Origin: Monoplex corrugatus
Lineage: Eukaryota; Mollusca; Gastropoda; Littorinimorpha; Ranellidae
Direction of reading: 5' to 3'
DNA length: 64,000 nucleotides
NCBI GenBank assembly: GCA_030674185.1
Contig: CM060312.1
Location: 32,037,335 to 32,101,334 of the forward strand
How positions within the stretch are numbered: position 1 is the stretch's first letter; every line of letters starts with the position of its first letter. Below, piece by piece: positions 11,086 to 20,312 of this stretch. A model generated the notes under the pieces. The model did no database searches. It saw nothing but the letters and a program-made list of their open reading frames with translations, and had not been told where the DNA came from. A program made the translations under genes and the position numbers.

Positions 11086-12787
11086 CCTCCCTCTCTCTCT
11101 CAATGAATATCCATAAATTTATTAAGTAAGCTCTTGCAAATATATTTAAATGTAGTGTGTCAGAAATTGTTGTGCGTTGCAAAAGATATACAGCATCTAA
11201 TGAAAATGCTTTGAACGTAAATTGTGAAACTTTTCCAGTGTACATTTTGTTACAGGGGGTTCTGTCTTGGATGACCTAAGAAAAATTTATTCCACAAAAA
11301 TATTGGAATATCCCTGCAAAGATAAAATAAGTTCTATTTCTCTGAACAGAAAATGAAGATGTAATGAAAAAATTTGGTGATATTTCTGTATCAGTCTCTC
11401 AAAAGAATAAAAGATGTCTAGTAGATGTGTATTTTTTCCATTTTTGCTTTTATCACTTGAAAATTGTTGCAAAATTGTTTGGCTTACACTGAAAATTATG
11501 GTTATGTGTTTACAGCGTATTTTTTATAACTGTCATAATTCACACCTCTTCATGAGGGTTTATGGCCTAAAATGAATAAATCATCTGAAGTCTAAAGTCC
11601 GAAGCTCTCTCTCTCACACTCACAGAAAAGTTAACATCAGCTAAACTTGCATCTTTTAAAATCCAATTTTAGTGTATGTTACCTGCCAGAATGGTATATC
11701 TGCTTTGTTTATTCATTTTGTGATACACCATTTTGACAGTTAAGTCTCGATTATAGAAATGTAGAATGTGAAGATGAGTGTTTTGGAGAGGGGGTTCCCA
11801 GAAGTAAACACATATTTTCATTTTCTTTGTTATTTAAATACTGTATTTGATTATAATTTCAGCAACATGAAATTCCATAATACCTTTTAAAAAAGTATGT
11901 CTCTCTCTCTGTCTCCAGCCCTGCGAAAAACTGGATCTAAGACTTCCCTGTATGCCTCAAGATCTTCCTTGTATGGTCGCAGACGACGTAAGAATTCTTT
12001 TGGAGAATCAGTGTACTCCTGCGCCTATGATGACCCTGACTATTTGACCGAGGTGGCTTTAAAGAACGCAGCCTCTCCCGAAGACACCGCGGATTTAGAT
12101 CTGTAGGTGACCTTGAAATGGAACTGCGAAGAACAGAAACAACGTCAACACAGACGTTACGTGAGACTGCATCTCAGACTAAACGCAGAAAGAATTCTGT
12201 ATCCTCTACCTCAGGTCGGTCGAAATCCAGAGACAGGGGGAACTCTGTGTCATCCAGCACAGGCCGACCTAAAAGAGCAAAGAGTGAGTCTGAACTTAGG
12301 AGGAAAGTCCGTGAAGCGGAAGAGAACCAGGAACATAGGAGACCAAGGACCCCTAGAGAGAAACCCTCCCCAAAGCCGAAACCTCCCCCAAAACCAAAAC
12401 CCCAGCCCAAACCCAAACCCAGAAAGTCCACGAACAACCAGTATGGATGATGATAAGGACTCAGTTATCACTGGAACAACAGGGACTTTTGATCCTTCCT
12501 CCAGTGGAGGGGTGTCTCTGGCACAACCTGCTAATCCTGTCATGCCAGTGTATGCACCTCAAGGGTACCCTGGGTACATGGCAGGGTACCCACCCCAGAT
12601 GCCATACATTCAAGCTGTACCTTACGGTGCTGCCCCTGGTGCTGTTGTGATTAATCCTGGTGCTGCAGTTGCCAACCCTGGTGCATCTGGGCCTGGTGTT
12701 GCCCCTAACACTGCTCTGTCCAAATGGGACATGTTGTGTCAGATAGCCGATGCAGCCAAGGAAGGACAAAATGAATCTGTGGCATGA
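2221..12787 (+). CDS. CUB-like, single-pass membrane protein with long disordered cytoplasmic tail
   Basis: Spliced model with coding exons 2221-2329, 5354-5583, 7098-7233, 9157-10536, 10614-10673 (tentative) and 11919-12787. The first three introns join in phase with GT-AG ends. The product would be roughly 900 residues: an N-terminal signal peptide, a compact two-cysteine beta-rich ectodomain (about residues 40-158), a Ser/Asp-rich stalk, one hydrophobic helix near residues 173-196 ([20 protein letters not shown]) followed by CCYRRKK, then several hundred Arg/Ser/Asp/Lys/Pro-rich residues with little order. The topology is that of a type I plasma-membrane protein. The ectodomain spacing (Cys, about 28 residues, Cys, then alternating beta strands) resembles CUB or CUB-like domains, but this is by eye. 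No enzyme motif is visible. The family is not recognised. The last exon shows two compensating frame changes. The exon structure is firm to 10536 and less sure afterwards. Confidence 0.72.
2440..2557. repeat. 29-bp minisatellite, four copies
   Basis: The unit GGGCTGTTGCCATGGCAGTA plus ATCTTTATA is repeated four times with one or two substitutions. It lies in the intron after the signal-peptide exon. Confidence 0.9.
3600..3917. mobile_element. Candidate MITE with TTAA ends
   Basis: The segment begins TTAACACATTCCGTACTGC and ends GGTAGGAAAAGGGTTAA, about 315 bases apart, in an otherwise AT-rich intron. TTAA target duplication and CCC/GGG-flanked ends are known for piggyBac-type elements. The inverted match of the ends is short, no transposase is present, and the call is tentative. 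Confidence 0.35.
4521..4828. repeat. Large hairpin: inverted repeat with ~144-bp arms
   Basis: The left arm 4521-4664 is the reverse complement of 4683-4828 with only scattered mismatches; the loop is about 18 bases. Both arms carry the block reading TTTGTCAAGC / GCTTGACAAA next to GGCCAACTGGCC. It is likely two head-to-head copies of a dispersed repeat; the right arm runs into a minus-strand SINE. Confidence 0.85.
4829..5224 (-). mobile_element. SINE family A copy, minus orientation
   Basis: Read on the minus strand it shows the family landmarks in order: a head with CTTCCAACTGGAAGG, the segment GGTGGAGATTTTT, a TGTATACACATGCTG-like stretch, TTATGGAAAC, and TGCATACCCACC. The same order occurs at 18170-18495, 35700-36010 and 41765-42010. 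It is interrupted by a (TTTG)n run and has a triplicated 23-bp end at 5155-5224. Confidence 0.6.
5155..5224. repeat. 23-bp tandem triplication at SINE end
   Basis: The unit CCAGTTGGAAGTTTGATGTT plus TAT occurs three times, the last one diverged. It lies at the head end of the minus-strand SINE. Confidence 0.85.
5354..5583 (+). CDS. Membrane-protein gene, ectodomain exon 1
   Basis: The acceptor TATTTGCAG ends at 5353 and the donor GTGAGT starts at 5584. The frame starts in phase 1 and ends in phase 0. The translation runs [20 protein letters not shown] through a second Cys in [14 protein letters not shown] to LYVNLDGGG. It contains the two cysteines of the CUB-like ectodomain and several beta-strand-like stretches ([17 protein letters not shown]). 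Codon use and clean splice sites make this a secure exon. Confidence 0.8.
6028..6265. mobile_element. TTAA-palindrome element family, tandem partial copies
   Basis: Three to four successive units of about 70-75 bases each begin AACCCTTTGACTCC and contain ATTGTCAACCATGCTAGCAA or a close variant. The same sequence occurs, in either orientation, at 20115-20310, 58905-59085, 62205-62395, 62520-62620 and 62728-62930. Confidence 0.75.
6256..6838 (+). pseudogene. Non-LTR retrotransposon remnant, RT C-terminal region (family 1)
   Basis: It translates to the end of a LINE reverse transcriptase: [20 protein letters not shown], then [20 protein letters not shown], then [20 protein letters not shown]. 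The TGA at 6487-6489 falls where the sister copy at 29576 has AGA, and the last part is frameshifted. It is 5'-truncated and ends in TGATGATGAGATGATGA, directly followed by GATA repeats. Palm-domain catalytic residues are not present, so it is dead. It sits in an intron in the same orientation as the host gene. Confidence 0.85.
6841..7034. repeat. (GATA)n / (GATG)n microsatellite
   Basis: About 190 bases of GATA with GGAT, GACA and interrupted variants, starting at the 3' tail of the LINE remnant and stopping about 60 bases before an exon. Confidence 0.95.
7098..7233 (+). CDS. Membrane-protein gene, ectodomain exon 2
   Basis: The acceptor CATGACAG ends at 7097 and the donor AGTGAG has its GT at 7234. 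It encodes [19 protein letters not shown] and continues to [10 protein letters not shown], finishing the beta-rich ectodomain. It enters in phase 0 and leaves in phase 1, joining the transmembrane exon as [11 protein letters not shown]. The exon lies directly after a GATA microsatellite (6841-7034). Confidence 0.78.
7559..8327 (+). mobile_element. Candidate solo LTR of an LTR retrotransposon
   Basis: The 769-bp segment starts TGTTACATTTC and ends GTTGTGACA, so it has the TG...CA ends typical of LTRs. It is flanked on both sides by ACATG (7554-7558 and 8328-8332), a 5-bp duplication as made by retroviral-type integrases. Inside are a TATA-like TTATAAAAAAAGCG at about 7981 and a polyadenylation signal AATAAA at 8196-8201 in the expected order. 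There is no internal coding region, consistent with LTR-LTR recombination. The superfamily cannot be named from this alone. Confidence 0.55.
8630..9045. repeat. Diverged tandem duplication in intron
   Basis: The segment around TTGGAATGCTTTTCCATGAG (8664) recurs about 265 bases later as TTGGAATGCTTTTCCTTGAG (8929), with similar flanks. G-runs separate the copies. Confidence 0.6.
9157..10536 (+). CDS. Membrane-protein gene, transmembrane and cytoplasmic exon
   Basis: This is the largest exon, 1380 bases. The acceptor is TTACTGTTTCAG, ending at 9156. It starts with a short acidic stalk ([14 protein letters not shown]), then a 22-residue hydrophobic helix and a basic stop-transfer CCYRRKK. After that come about 430 residues rich in Arg, Asp, Ser, Asn and later Lys/Pro, with runs such as [10 protein letters not shown] and [17 protein letters not shown]. 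These are intrinsically disordered and rich in potential phosphorylation sites. The donor GTGAGT is at 10537. If it is not used, the frame stops at 10563-10565 after about nine more residues, giving an alternative shorter C-terminus. Confidence 0.8.
10614..10673 (+). CDS. Membrane-protein gene, tentative small exon
   Basis: The reading frame [19 protein letters not shown] looks coding and fits the style of the flanking tail. Only an acceptor at 10613 keeps phase 1 from the donor at 10537, giving a very short 77-base intron; stronger-looking AGs at 10599 and 10603 would shift the frame. A donor at 10674 (phase 1) joins the last exon correctly but is weak. The open frame itself runs on to 10759. 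The boundaries are therefore uncertain. Confidence 0.4.
10674..11918 (+). other. Intron before terminal exon of membrane-protein gene
   Basis: Non-coding apart from the open end of the tentative exon to 10759. It contains a (TC)n tract at 10991-11101. Nothing else is recognised. Confidence 0.4.
10991..11101. repeat. (TC)n microsatellite
   Basis: About 110 bases of TC dinucleotide with short CCTCCC interruptions, seen directly. Confidence 0.95.
11919..12787 (+). CDS. Membrane-protein gene, terminal exon with two frame changes
   Basis: The acceptor is CTCTCTGTCTCCAG, ending at 11918. The entry frame reads [20 protein letters not shown] and meets TAG at 12104. The best coding composition then shifts by one base near 12056-12065 into a Lys/Ser/Arg-rich frame ([20 protein letters not shown]), which ends in a PKPKP stretch and stops at 12450. 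The entry frame resumes near 12440 as [16 protein letters not shown] and runs through a Pro/Gly/Ala-rich segment to [17 protein letters not shown] and the stop at 12785-12787. The two changes cancel. They could be sequence errors, a damaged allele, or unannotated small introns. If the TAG is real, the protein ends at 12106. Confidence 0.6.
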
Positions 12788-13104
12788 TCAGTATTCAACA
12801 TTTCCTTCTTGCACTTGGCATTAGTCCTGTCAAATTTGAAACGAGTGTAGTCTTAAGTCTTTGGTGTATGTCTTGTCACTCTCTGTTTCCTCCGCGTAAT
12901 GAAATGAAGAACTATTCTCCCTCTTCTTTTTCTTGCTTCCTTGGCATTGAACACAGTAACAGAGAAATAATTATCCATATGCACAGGAAGAAAACATGAC
13001 ACAGCTGAGTCCATTCAGAATTCATTTTGTTCTGCTGTACATCTTGTTTTTATCGGAGCCTTGGAGTTATGTCAGGGTGTTCCATCATCTTTTCATGTAC
13101 ATAG

Positions 13105-13775
13105 AATGAAAAATATTGTTGTGATGAAAAGGCTGTTGTGCACATGAGTGCCTTTCCCTGATATTTCCAGCATACTTACATATATTATATACCATTGTCA
13201 TGCATTTTTTTAAGTCAAGGGATTACAGTGCGCAGCTGTTGATATACTTGAATATGTACACTATTCATGACGCAAAGGCAGTTTGATGTTTTGTGTAGTG
13301 TATGAAAATGTCATACATATTGAGATTATCTGTCCAAGCTGATCTTATTGTCAGCAAGTTAAATCTTAGTACAAAAATGTTAAACTGTATCAACCAAGTT
13401 TGTAATGACATAATTACAACAACAACAACAAAACAGACACAGTCAAATATAGGGCCTACTATGCCTCAGCATTTTGTCTTCAAAACTCATTGTATATTGT
13501 GTGTTTTAGGAAGTCTCTATTGTTTTTATTATCTCATTTCAAACTGTCTTGGTGAACACAGTAACCTATTTTTCTACAAATCATTCCTAACGTATTGCCT
13601 GTAATCATTGTACATTATGGTATATATTTCACTGAATCTTTATTGTTGTTAGTATGTCATTTCAACCTGCTAAAAGTCCCCAGTTTTGTACAAATCACTC
13701 TTAACATCTTGCCAGTAGTCATCTGTTGTTCCCGAAATTTTTTAAGATCTCAGTTATACATACAGGCCATGGAAC
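13105..13775. repeat. UTR block later copied in shortened form
   Basis: Two pieces, 13118-13165 (GATGAAAAGGCTGTTGTGCA) and 13713-13765 (AGTCATCTGTTGTTCCCGAA), recur fused to each other at 14800-14935. Confidence 0.8.
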
Positions 13776-13997
13776 ACCCTGGGGTGTCTTGTTTTTTGAA
13801 AGGGTATTTGTGCTTCCTTCTTTGATTTTTTCTTTCTTTCGTCATTGTTAAAGACACGCTATAGCCTGTCTGTGTGTTTGCCTAAGAATGGACAGTTGAA
13901 TATTTTCATTAATTTTCAAGCAAGGTGGTATTGTTCCAGAATTTTTGAATTATGATGTAAGCTTTGAGAGTTCTTTCTGCGTGTTTATGTTTGGTCT

Positions 13998-14001
13998 CTC
14001 C

Positions 14002-14032
<31 letters not shown>

Positions 14033-14034
14033 TG

Positions 14035-14113
<79 letters not shown>

Positions 14114-14128
14114 TCCTCTCATTCTCTC
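13998..14128. repeat. (TC)n microsatellite
   Basis: About 130 bases of TC with occasional TG. The apparent Arg/Glu or Ser/Leu ORFs across it are repeat artefacts. Confidence 0.95.
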
Positions 14129-14799
14129 TGTCACATATATATTTATACATACCCCCGTACCACATACTTAAGCTATTGTTCGTATGCAAGTTACTGCCTT
14201 ACTTTTCAATATGTGTTTAATTATTTTGTCAATTATTATAGCTACATATTGAGTGTACTTGAGTAAATGAAGGTAATTATGAAGGAAAAGTAAATGAAAG
14301 TAACTAATTTCTTCATCATTCCAACATTTTATTTCTTCTGTGATGAAATGGCAGCATCAGAGGTAGAATGATTCAGATCTACTTATAGTGTGCATGTGTG
14401 TTTTTGACTATAACATAGGTAGGCTACAAAGATGTCTCAGCTGTGGAAGTTGTCACATTTTTATCGAAAGGTGTCTGTCACATGTATGTATATGGGTATG
14501 GAAGTTTAAATTAAACAATATGGTACATTTCTAATGTCACAGAGAACCATGAATGAGTATGGGTTAGTGTTGAGAATGTTTTAGCTGTTTTTGGATGAAT
14601 CTTTTATCAGTTGTGTATCATGTACCCAGCCCAGGAAGAAGCTACAGTGAAATTTCTTTTCCAGTGTAAAGAGAAAAAAGCAGGTTTTATTTGATCCTGT
14701 GAAAAGACTACCTAGACCATATCAGTTTTCAGTGGGTTTTGATGCTTGTGCGAGTCAAAATAGCTCCAAGGAATTTCTGTGAAGGGCTGTTAGTTGTCA

Positions 14800-14935
14800 A
14801 TGAAAAATACTGTTATGATGAAAAGGCTGTTGTGCACATGAGTGCCTTTTCCCTGATATTTCACTTGCCTGTAGTCATCTGTTGTTCCCGAAAATGTTTT
14901 AAGATCTCAGTTGCATACAGGCAGTGGAGCAATGA
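14800..14935. repeat. Shortened duplicate of the 13.1-13.8 kb block
   Basis: It carries the two pieces found at 13118-13165 and 13713-13765 joined directly, lacking the intervening 0.5 kb. It matches with a few substitutions. Confidence 0.8.
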
Positions 14936-15159
14936 AACGGATGAACCACCAAGCTTCCAGTGTTATGTGTTATTGCTCTACTTTTTGTCAAAGCATCATT
15001 CACATTTGTATCATGAACTTCAGTTTTGATGGTCTGCCTGTAAGAGTTTATTTAACCCAGCGCAATTTCTTACACGTACAGAAGACATGTTCATTCATAT
15101 AATTTTGTTAGTTAGATGAATATGATGTTTGCATGTGCAGGATGTGAGAGAAAGAGAGA

Positions 15160-15200
15160 GAGAGAGTGTGTGTGTGTGTGAGTGTGTGGGGTGTGTGTGT

Positions 15201-15273
<73 letters not shown>
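15160..15273. repeat. (GA)n-(GT)n compound microsatellite
   Basis: A short GA run followed by roughly 100 bases of GT dinucleotide. Confidence 0.95.
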
Positions 15274-15274
<1 letters not shown>

Positions 15275-15916
15275 ATGTTTCTTTTTTAGATCTGGTCTTT
15301 ATTCATGCAGTTGGGGTAAAGATATGATGATCACATTGACATTATAGTTCAGTTTATCAAATTATGCGATACTTTTGAAAGTAAATTTTCTTGTTTATCA
15401 GATTTGTTTGTGCATTATATTTTTGCAGTTTTATCAATCATGGTTTGTTCAGTTGTTGATTTTTGGTGGGAAATATTTCCATTTTGGCATTACTTCTGTT
15501 GCTTATACGATCAGTAGTACCACTTTTCAAATGTGATTTAATATTGTAAATTTCATTGACGTTTGTCAGTGTGTGAACATGCATATCATAAAATACTTGA
15601 CAAAATGTGTACTTGCATGTGCATACATACATTCTACTGAAATACATATCAGCACAAATTCTATATTCAAACTGTTACAGCAAAGACTTAAATCATGTTG
15701 AAGGAATATATACATTGCCGTCGTCTATGCCCATTCCAATTTATTGTTCATTTTAAGGAAAGACAAAGCATGATGCTGGTTTTGTTAGTAATTATAGTAT
15801 AAGGCATGCATTTTTAGGTTTTTTGCATGTTGTATGCATGTTTCTATGAATTTGCATTGTCTGAGAGGGAGTGAAAGGGAAAGATATGTATATTCATAGG
15901 AATATATGTATGTGTG

Positions 15917-15952
<36 letters not shown>

Positions 15953-16884
15953 TGATGATGAAGAATGAGAGTAAAAAAGCAAATTGCTTTAACAAACATT
16001 AAATGTACATACATATATGCGGTGCATTCCTCAAAGAGATGGGCATGGACAATCTAAAAGAAAATGAGGAATATGTTACCTGAATCCACGTGACTGCCAT
16101 TGTTCAAGCAAAAAGAAACCACCAACAGACTGAGGAATAAATTGGCAAGCATTTCTTGTTTCAACAGATGCTAGCAGATCAGCAGATTTTAACATTATAA
16201 TCTGAATTACATCTCACAACTCTTCATCATCAGTCATTCCGTGATTTAGAGTCACCTGTATCTAGCATTTTGCATTTAACTGTGCTTTACAGCATGTTTA
16301 TATTGCCTGTGTTTTACAGTAGTATTAAAGTGTACATTCCGTGTGTATATATTGAGTGTTTTACATTCCTTTAAATACAGTTTGTTTTGATTTGTCTATT
16401 TTCCATTGTTTTGATGATAATGTGTATTATCATATTTAGTTAATGTTCGGGGGGGGGTTATAATGATGTTGCAATCTTGCCATATTTTCACTCTCTCTTA
16501 GAAAGTAAGACAGAATGGTTGGTATCAGTCTAAACTCTTGTTTGGTTGTGTAAGTGTTTGTGTGTATGTTTTGTGTGTCTGTGTGTATGTGTGTGTGTGT
16601 GTGTGTTTTGTTATTTCTTTTAACATCTACTCACATAAGTACTTTTAAATGTGTGTGTGAGAGAGAGGGAAAGAGAGCGAGACACTGCCAGTTGCAAATG
16701 ATTTTTAAATAATTTATAATTGCCAATGTCTTGCTCTGTGTGTCAAAGTGTTCCTCTGAACATAACACAGTCATTTCAAAACTGATTTCAGTAGCATGAA
16801 AGTGGAATGTTTGACATACATTTTTCCCAATTTCCAAGGAAGCAGCTGGGGGCTTGGGATGTGGGGGTAGGAAGCATAGGCGGT

Positions 16885-17245
16885 GGCTAAAACATGAATT
16901 CAGTGGTGCTTTGGTTACAGCAACAGACTAGTAACTGGAAGGTTGTGAGTTTGAATCTCATCAGTCCCATCAAAATTATTGTGGGACTTTTGACCTCAAA
17001 CAGCTCCAACCTGAAGCTCAGTATGTTATCGGCTCCTTGGGAAGACTGGACCACACTGTCCACTTAAAGATTTGGCATTGATGATGTTGCTCAAGTCGCC
17101 TGAGCAATGCTGTAGATGTGTGTCTCTCGGGCCTGGTTGACGCCAGGACATATTATTGAAGTGTAGAGTACAGCCTTGTCACTCTGTCTCAGTCCAGAAT
17201 GGAACTCCATAGCATCATGATTGTTATTCCCATCATCATCATCAC
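16885..17245 (+). mobile_element. tRNA-derived SINE, family C
   Basis: The head has an A-box-like GTGCTTTGGTTACAGC and a B-box-like GTGAGTTTGAATCTCA at tRNA spacing. The body contains TTGTGGGACTTTTGACC, CTTGGGAAGACTGGACC and GGCCTGGTTGACGCCAGGA. The same landmarks in the same order occur on the minus strand at 37920-38175, so this is a dispersed family. The tail ends in CATCATCATCATCACC. Confidence 0.7.
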
Positions 17246-17280
17246 CATAGCAGTGTGAAAAATTGTCCCAGATTATCCAT

Positions 17281-17735
17281 CTGTGCCTGCTTGTCTTTTT
17301 GATCTTGAAAATGTGTCAGTCACTGTCAGAATGATTTCAGCATTTTTCTGTGCCTGCATGTCTTTTGAGGTTAGAAATATGTCAGTCACTGTCAGAAAGA
17401 TTTCCACATGTATCTGTGCCTGCATGTCTTTTGAGGTTAGAAATATGTCAGTCACTGTCAGAAAGATTTCCACATGTATCTGTGCCTGCATGTCTTTTGA
17501 GGTTAAAAATGTGTCGGTCACTGTCAGAAAGATTTCCACATGTATCTGTGCCTGCATGTCTTTTGAGGTTAAAAATGTGTCGGTCACTGTCAGTAAGATT
17601 TCCACATGTATCTGTGCCTGCATGTCTTTTGAGGTTAAAAATGTGTCGGTCACTGTCAGTAAGATTTCCACATGTACCTGTGCCTGCATGTCTTTTGAGG
17701 TTGAAAATGTGTCGTCACTGTCAGAAAGATTTCTC
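17281..17735. repeat. 66-bp minisatellite, seven copies
   Basis: Units start CTGTGCCTGCATGTCTTTTG at about 17281, 17348, 17414, 17480, 17546, 17612 and 17678. The period is a multiple of three, so all six frames look open and repetitive. No start context, splice sites or flanking exon support a gene. Confidence 0.95.
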
Positions 17736-18169
17736 TTGGGTGTTTATCAAAGTCATAACTGCACAAGATTTTAGAGAGTTAACAAAAGTCATGTACAAGA
17801 AAGCATGAATGTTTTTTTTTTTGTTTGTTTGTTCTTTGTTTTGTTTTGTTTTTTGGGGGGTTGCTTTGTTTCTGTCTAGAGCTGCTAGTAAGGCTTAAAT
17901 ATGGATTTATTTCTTAGATACCTATCAACAGATCCATTAACATATAATTCAGTTTTAGGGTCAACAGAGATTTTGAGCTTTTCCCTCTGAATGAATGAAC
18001 AATTATGTTTTTGCTCTAACGCTACAGGAAGTAAGTGAAATCTGAAAATTCAAAAACTTGATGGTTGAGTTTTTGTTTGTTTATTCGTTTGTTTGTTTAT
18101 TTGTTTGTTTTTGTTTCTTTTTTCTTTCCTTTTTTTCCAAGCTTTACTTTTTTCGGGGGGGGGGGGGGG

Positions 18170-18495
18170 GGGGGGTTTATGCGTGTTGTTTTGTGCAGTC
18201 ATTATGTTGCATGCTCCAACTTAAGCAGGTATGCATGCTGAGTATTTTCATGTTTCCATAACGTACCAGCCACTGACATGACATACAGGATCTTTACCGT
18301 GATTTTTTGATTGTCCAGCATACATATATATATACACAAAAGGTGCTTAGGCACAAACAGGTCTGTACACAATCATGTTGACCAGGGAGATCGGAAAACA
18401 ATACTTTACCAACCAGGTGACATATACCCAGGGATGATCGAACCCCAGATCTCCTGATCAGATGTCCTACCTCTTTACCATCTTGACCACCACAC
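18170..18495 (-). mobile_element. SINE family A, near full-length, minus orientation
   Basis: On the minus strand it starts with a tRNA-like head (GGGTGTGGTGGTCAAGATGG, then GGGGTTCGATCATCCC as B box) and continues through GATCTCCCTGGTCAACATG, AAGATCCTGTATGTCATGTC, TTATGGAAACATGAAAATAC and GCATGCATACC. It ends at a run of about 20 C (minus strand). It is the best template in the window for this family. Confidence 0.7.
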
Positions 18496-18927
18496 CCCTT
18501 AGTGTGCTTTCAATATTTCAGTTATGAAAGAGATGTCTGAATGAGAGAGTTTAGTGAAAGAGAAAGATGTATGGCTCGACCATTCTGTTCAACTTTCTTG
18601 TCGGTGATGATTTTTTCCCCCTGTCTTGTAGATTTTTTTTGTTTCTGTCTGTTATGTTGTTGTTCAAGAGTTGAACATTTTGATATGTTATGCTGTTGTT
18701 AAATTTTTTTTAATAATGTCATTTATTGCAAACTCTTAAAACCGATTACTGACCCTCACCCTAGTCCGTTTCATCATTTGACACAATCTGGGTCAATTGG
18801 AAACAATGATACTGTAGGGAAATTGTGTATTGGAATACATCGGTTATGACATATCCAGTAGTAGCTTCACGCAATACATGTCATGGACTTGATTGATTTT
18901 ACGTTTATTGCTTCATTTTAAACTCAC

Positions 18928-18975
18928 ACCCACACACACAACACACACACACACACACACACACACCACACACAC

Positions 18976-19022
<47 letters not shown>
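18928..19022. repeat. (CA)n microsatellite
   Basis: Nearly uninterrupted CA dinucleotides, seen directly. Confidence 0.95.
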
Positions 19023-19024
<2 letters not shown>

Positions 19025-19529
19025 CTGTTATTGCTGCTGCTAAGATTGTTGGTTGTTGTTGTTTTGTTGTTGATGTTGTTTTTGTTTTAGAAGTGGAGGG
19101 GGTTGGGTTTTAGTCTACTATGTGAGTGTAATAAAAGAGTCACACGATTTCTTTTGTCTGTGTGTCTTGTTTGTGTGTTTTGTTTATGAATTTATTGCTG
19201 GCAATTGAGTAGCCTGTAATAATCAAGACGGCCATTGAAATATAATTATTAATCTAACAACAGACTACATATAATTTTTAACAATACAGTGCCCAGATGA
19301 ATGTTTTTATGAAACATTAAACATAAATGAAAGCAATAAAATTTATGTGCGCACAGTTGTAATCCATGCTGTTATAATCCACTGAAGAAGTAATAAATGT
19401 TTTTATGACCTTTCAGTAGTTTTACAGACATATCATTGCTTTTGTGCATGTCGTTGAAATGCGTACTGTCATATGATTTACTGATTGAATAAAACTAACG
19501 CCATAAAGAAATGTGATTGCATGAATTAT

Positions 19530-19530
19530 T

Positions 19531-19599
<69 letters not shown>

Positions 19600-19680
19600 C
19601 TCTCTCTCTTCTCTCTCTCTTGCTCCTCTCTCTCTCTTGCTCTCTCTCTGTACCACACCTCTCTCTCTCTCTCTCTCTCT

Positions 19681-19735
<55 letters not shown>

Positions 19736-19736
19736 G
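19530..19736. repeat. (TC)n satellite-like tract
   Basis: About 200 bases of TC with TTC, TCC and GCTC interruptions. Strong purine/pyrimidine strand asymmetry makes triplex (H-DNA) formation plausible. Confidence 0.95.
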
Positions 19737-20114
19737 GGTGTGTGTGTGGCTTTTCTTCCTGTTTTTCTTAATTTTTTTCTTCTTCATTGCTCCCCTTCTT
19801 TCCAAGAACTCTATAGCATTGTGATCATCATATATAGCATCATGATCATCATACCCACTAACTTGAAATCATCAATCATTACAGCATTATAAAAAGTGTC
19901 ACAGATTCTGTGGCCATTCATATCCTGATCTTGCAGTGACTATTTCAGTTCACTCTACTATTCCCATCCTTGCGCTGAATTCAAGTTCGGATCTTTGGTG
20001 TTAGTGATTCATGTGGGCTATCACTGGAGAGCCATGGTAGTGGTCTCCATACTGACAAGTCCGTCTCACTGGCCTACTCCACAACTGAGCGATTACTGTC
20101 GTTAGTTGGTGTGG

Positions 20115-20312
20115 CTTAACCCTTTAACTCCTGCACCCTATCCACTAAAAGCAAAAACTTAACCCTTATACTCTCCCACCCTATTCTCCAGCTTCCTGCA
20201 GGAAGCTGGAGGATGGGATGAAGAAGTCAAAGGGTTAAATTTTTGCTTTGCTAGCATGGTTGACAATGCAGGATGCTGGTGGACAGGATGCAGGAGTCAA
20301 AGGGTTCATAGG
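20115..20312. mobile_element. TTAA-flanked nested palindromic element
   Basis: The left end is TTAACCCTTTAACTCCTGCA and the right end reads GGAGTCAAAGGGTTCA. An inner pair of the same termini encloses a perfect 22-base palindrome at 20188-20209 centred on CTGCAG. Terminal AACCCTTTGACTCC inverted at both ends next to TTAA is the pattern of piggyBac-type non-autonomous elements. No coding capacity. Confidence 0.65.

Noticed and set aside
17273..17808. Repeat protein ORFs on both strands
   Set aside because: 66-bp minisatellite with a period divisible by three; openness is automatic in several frames.
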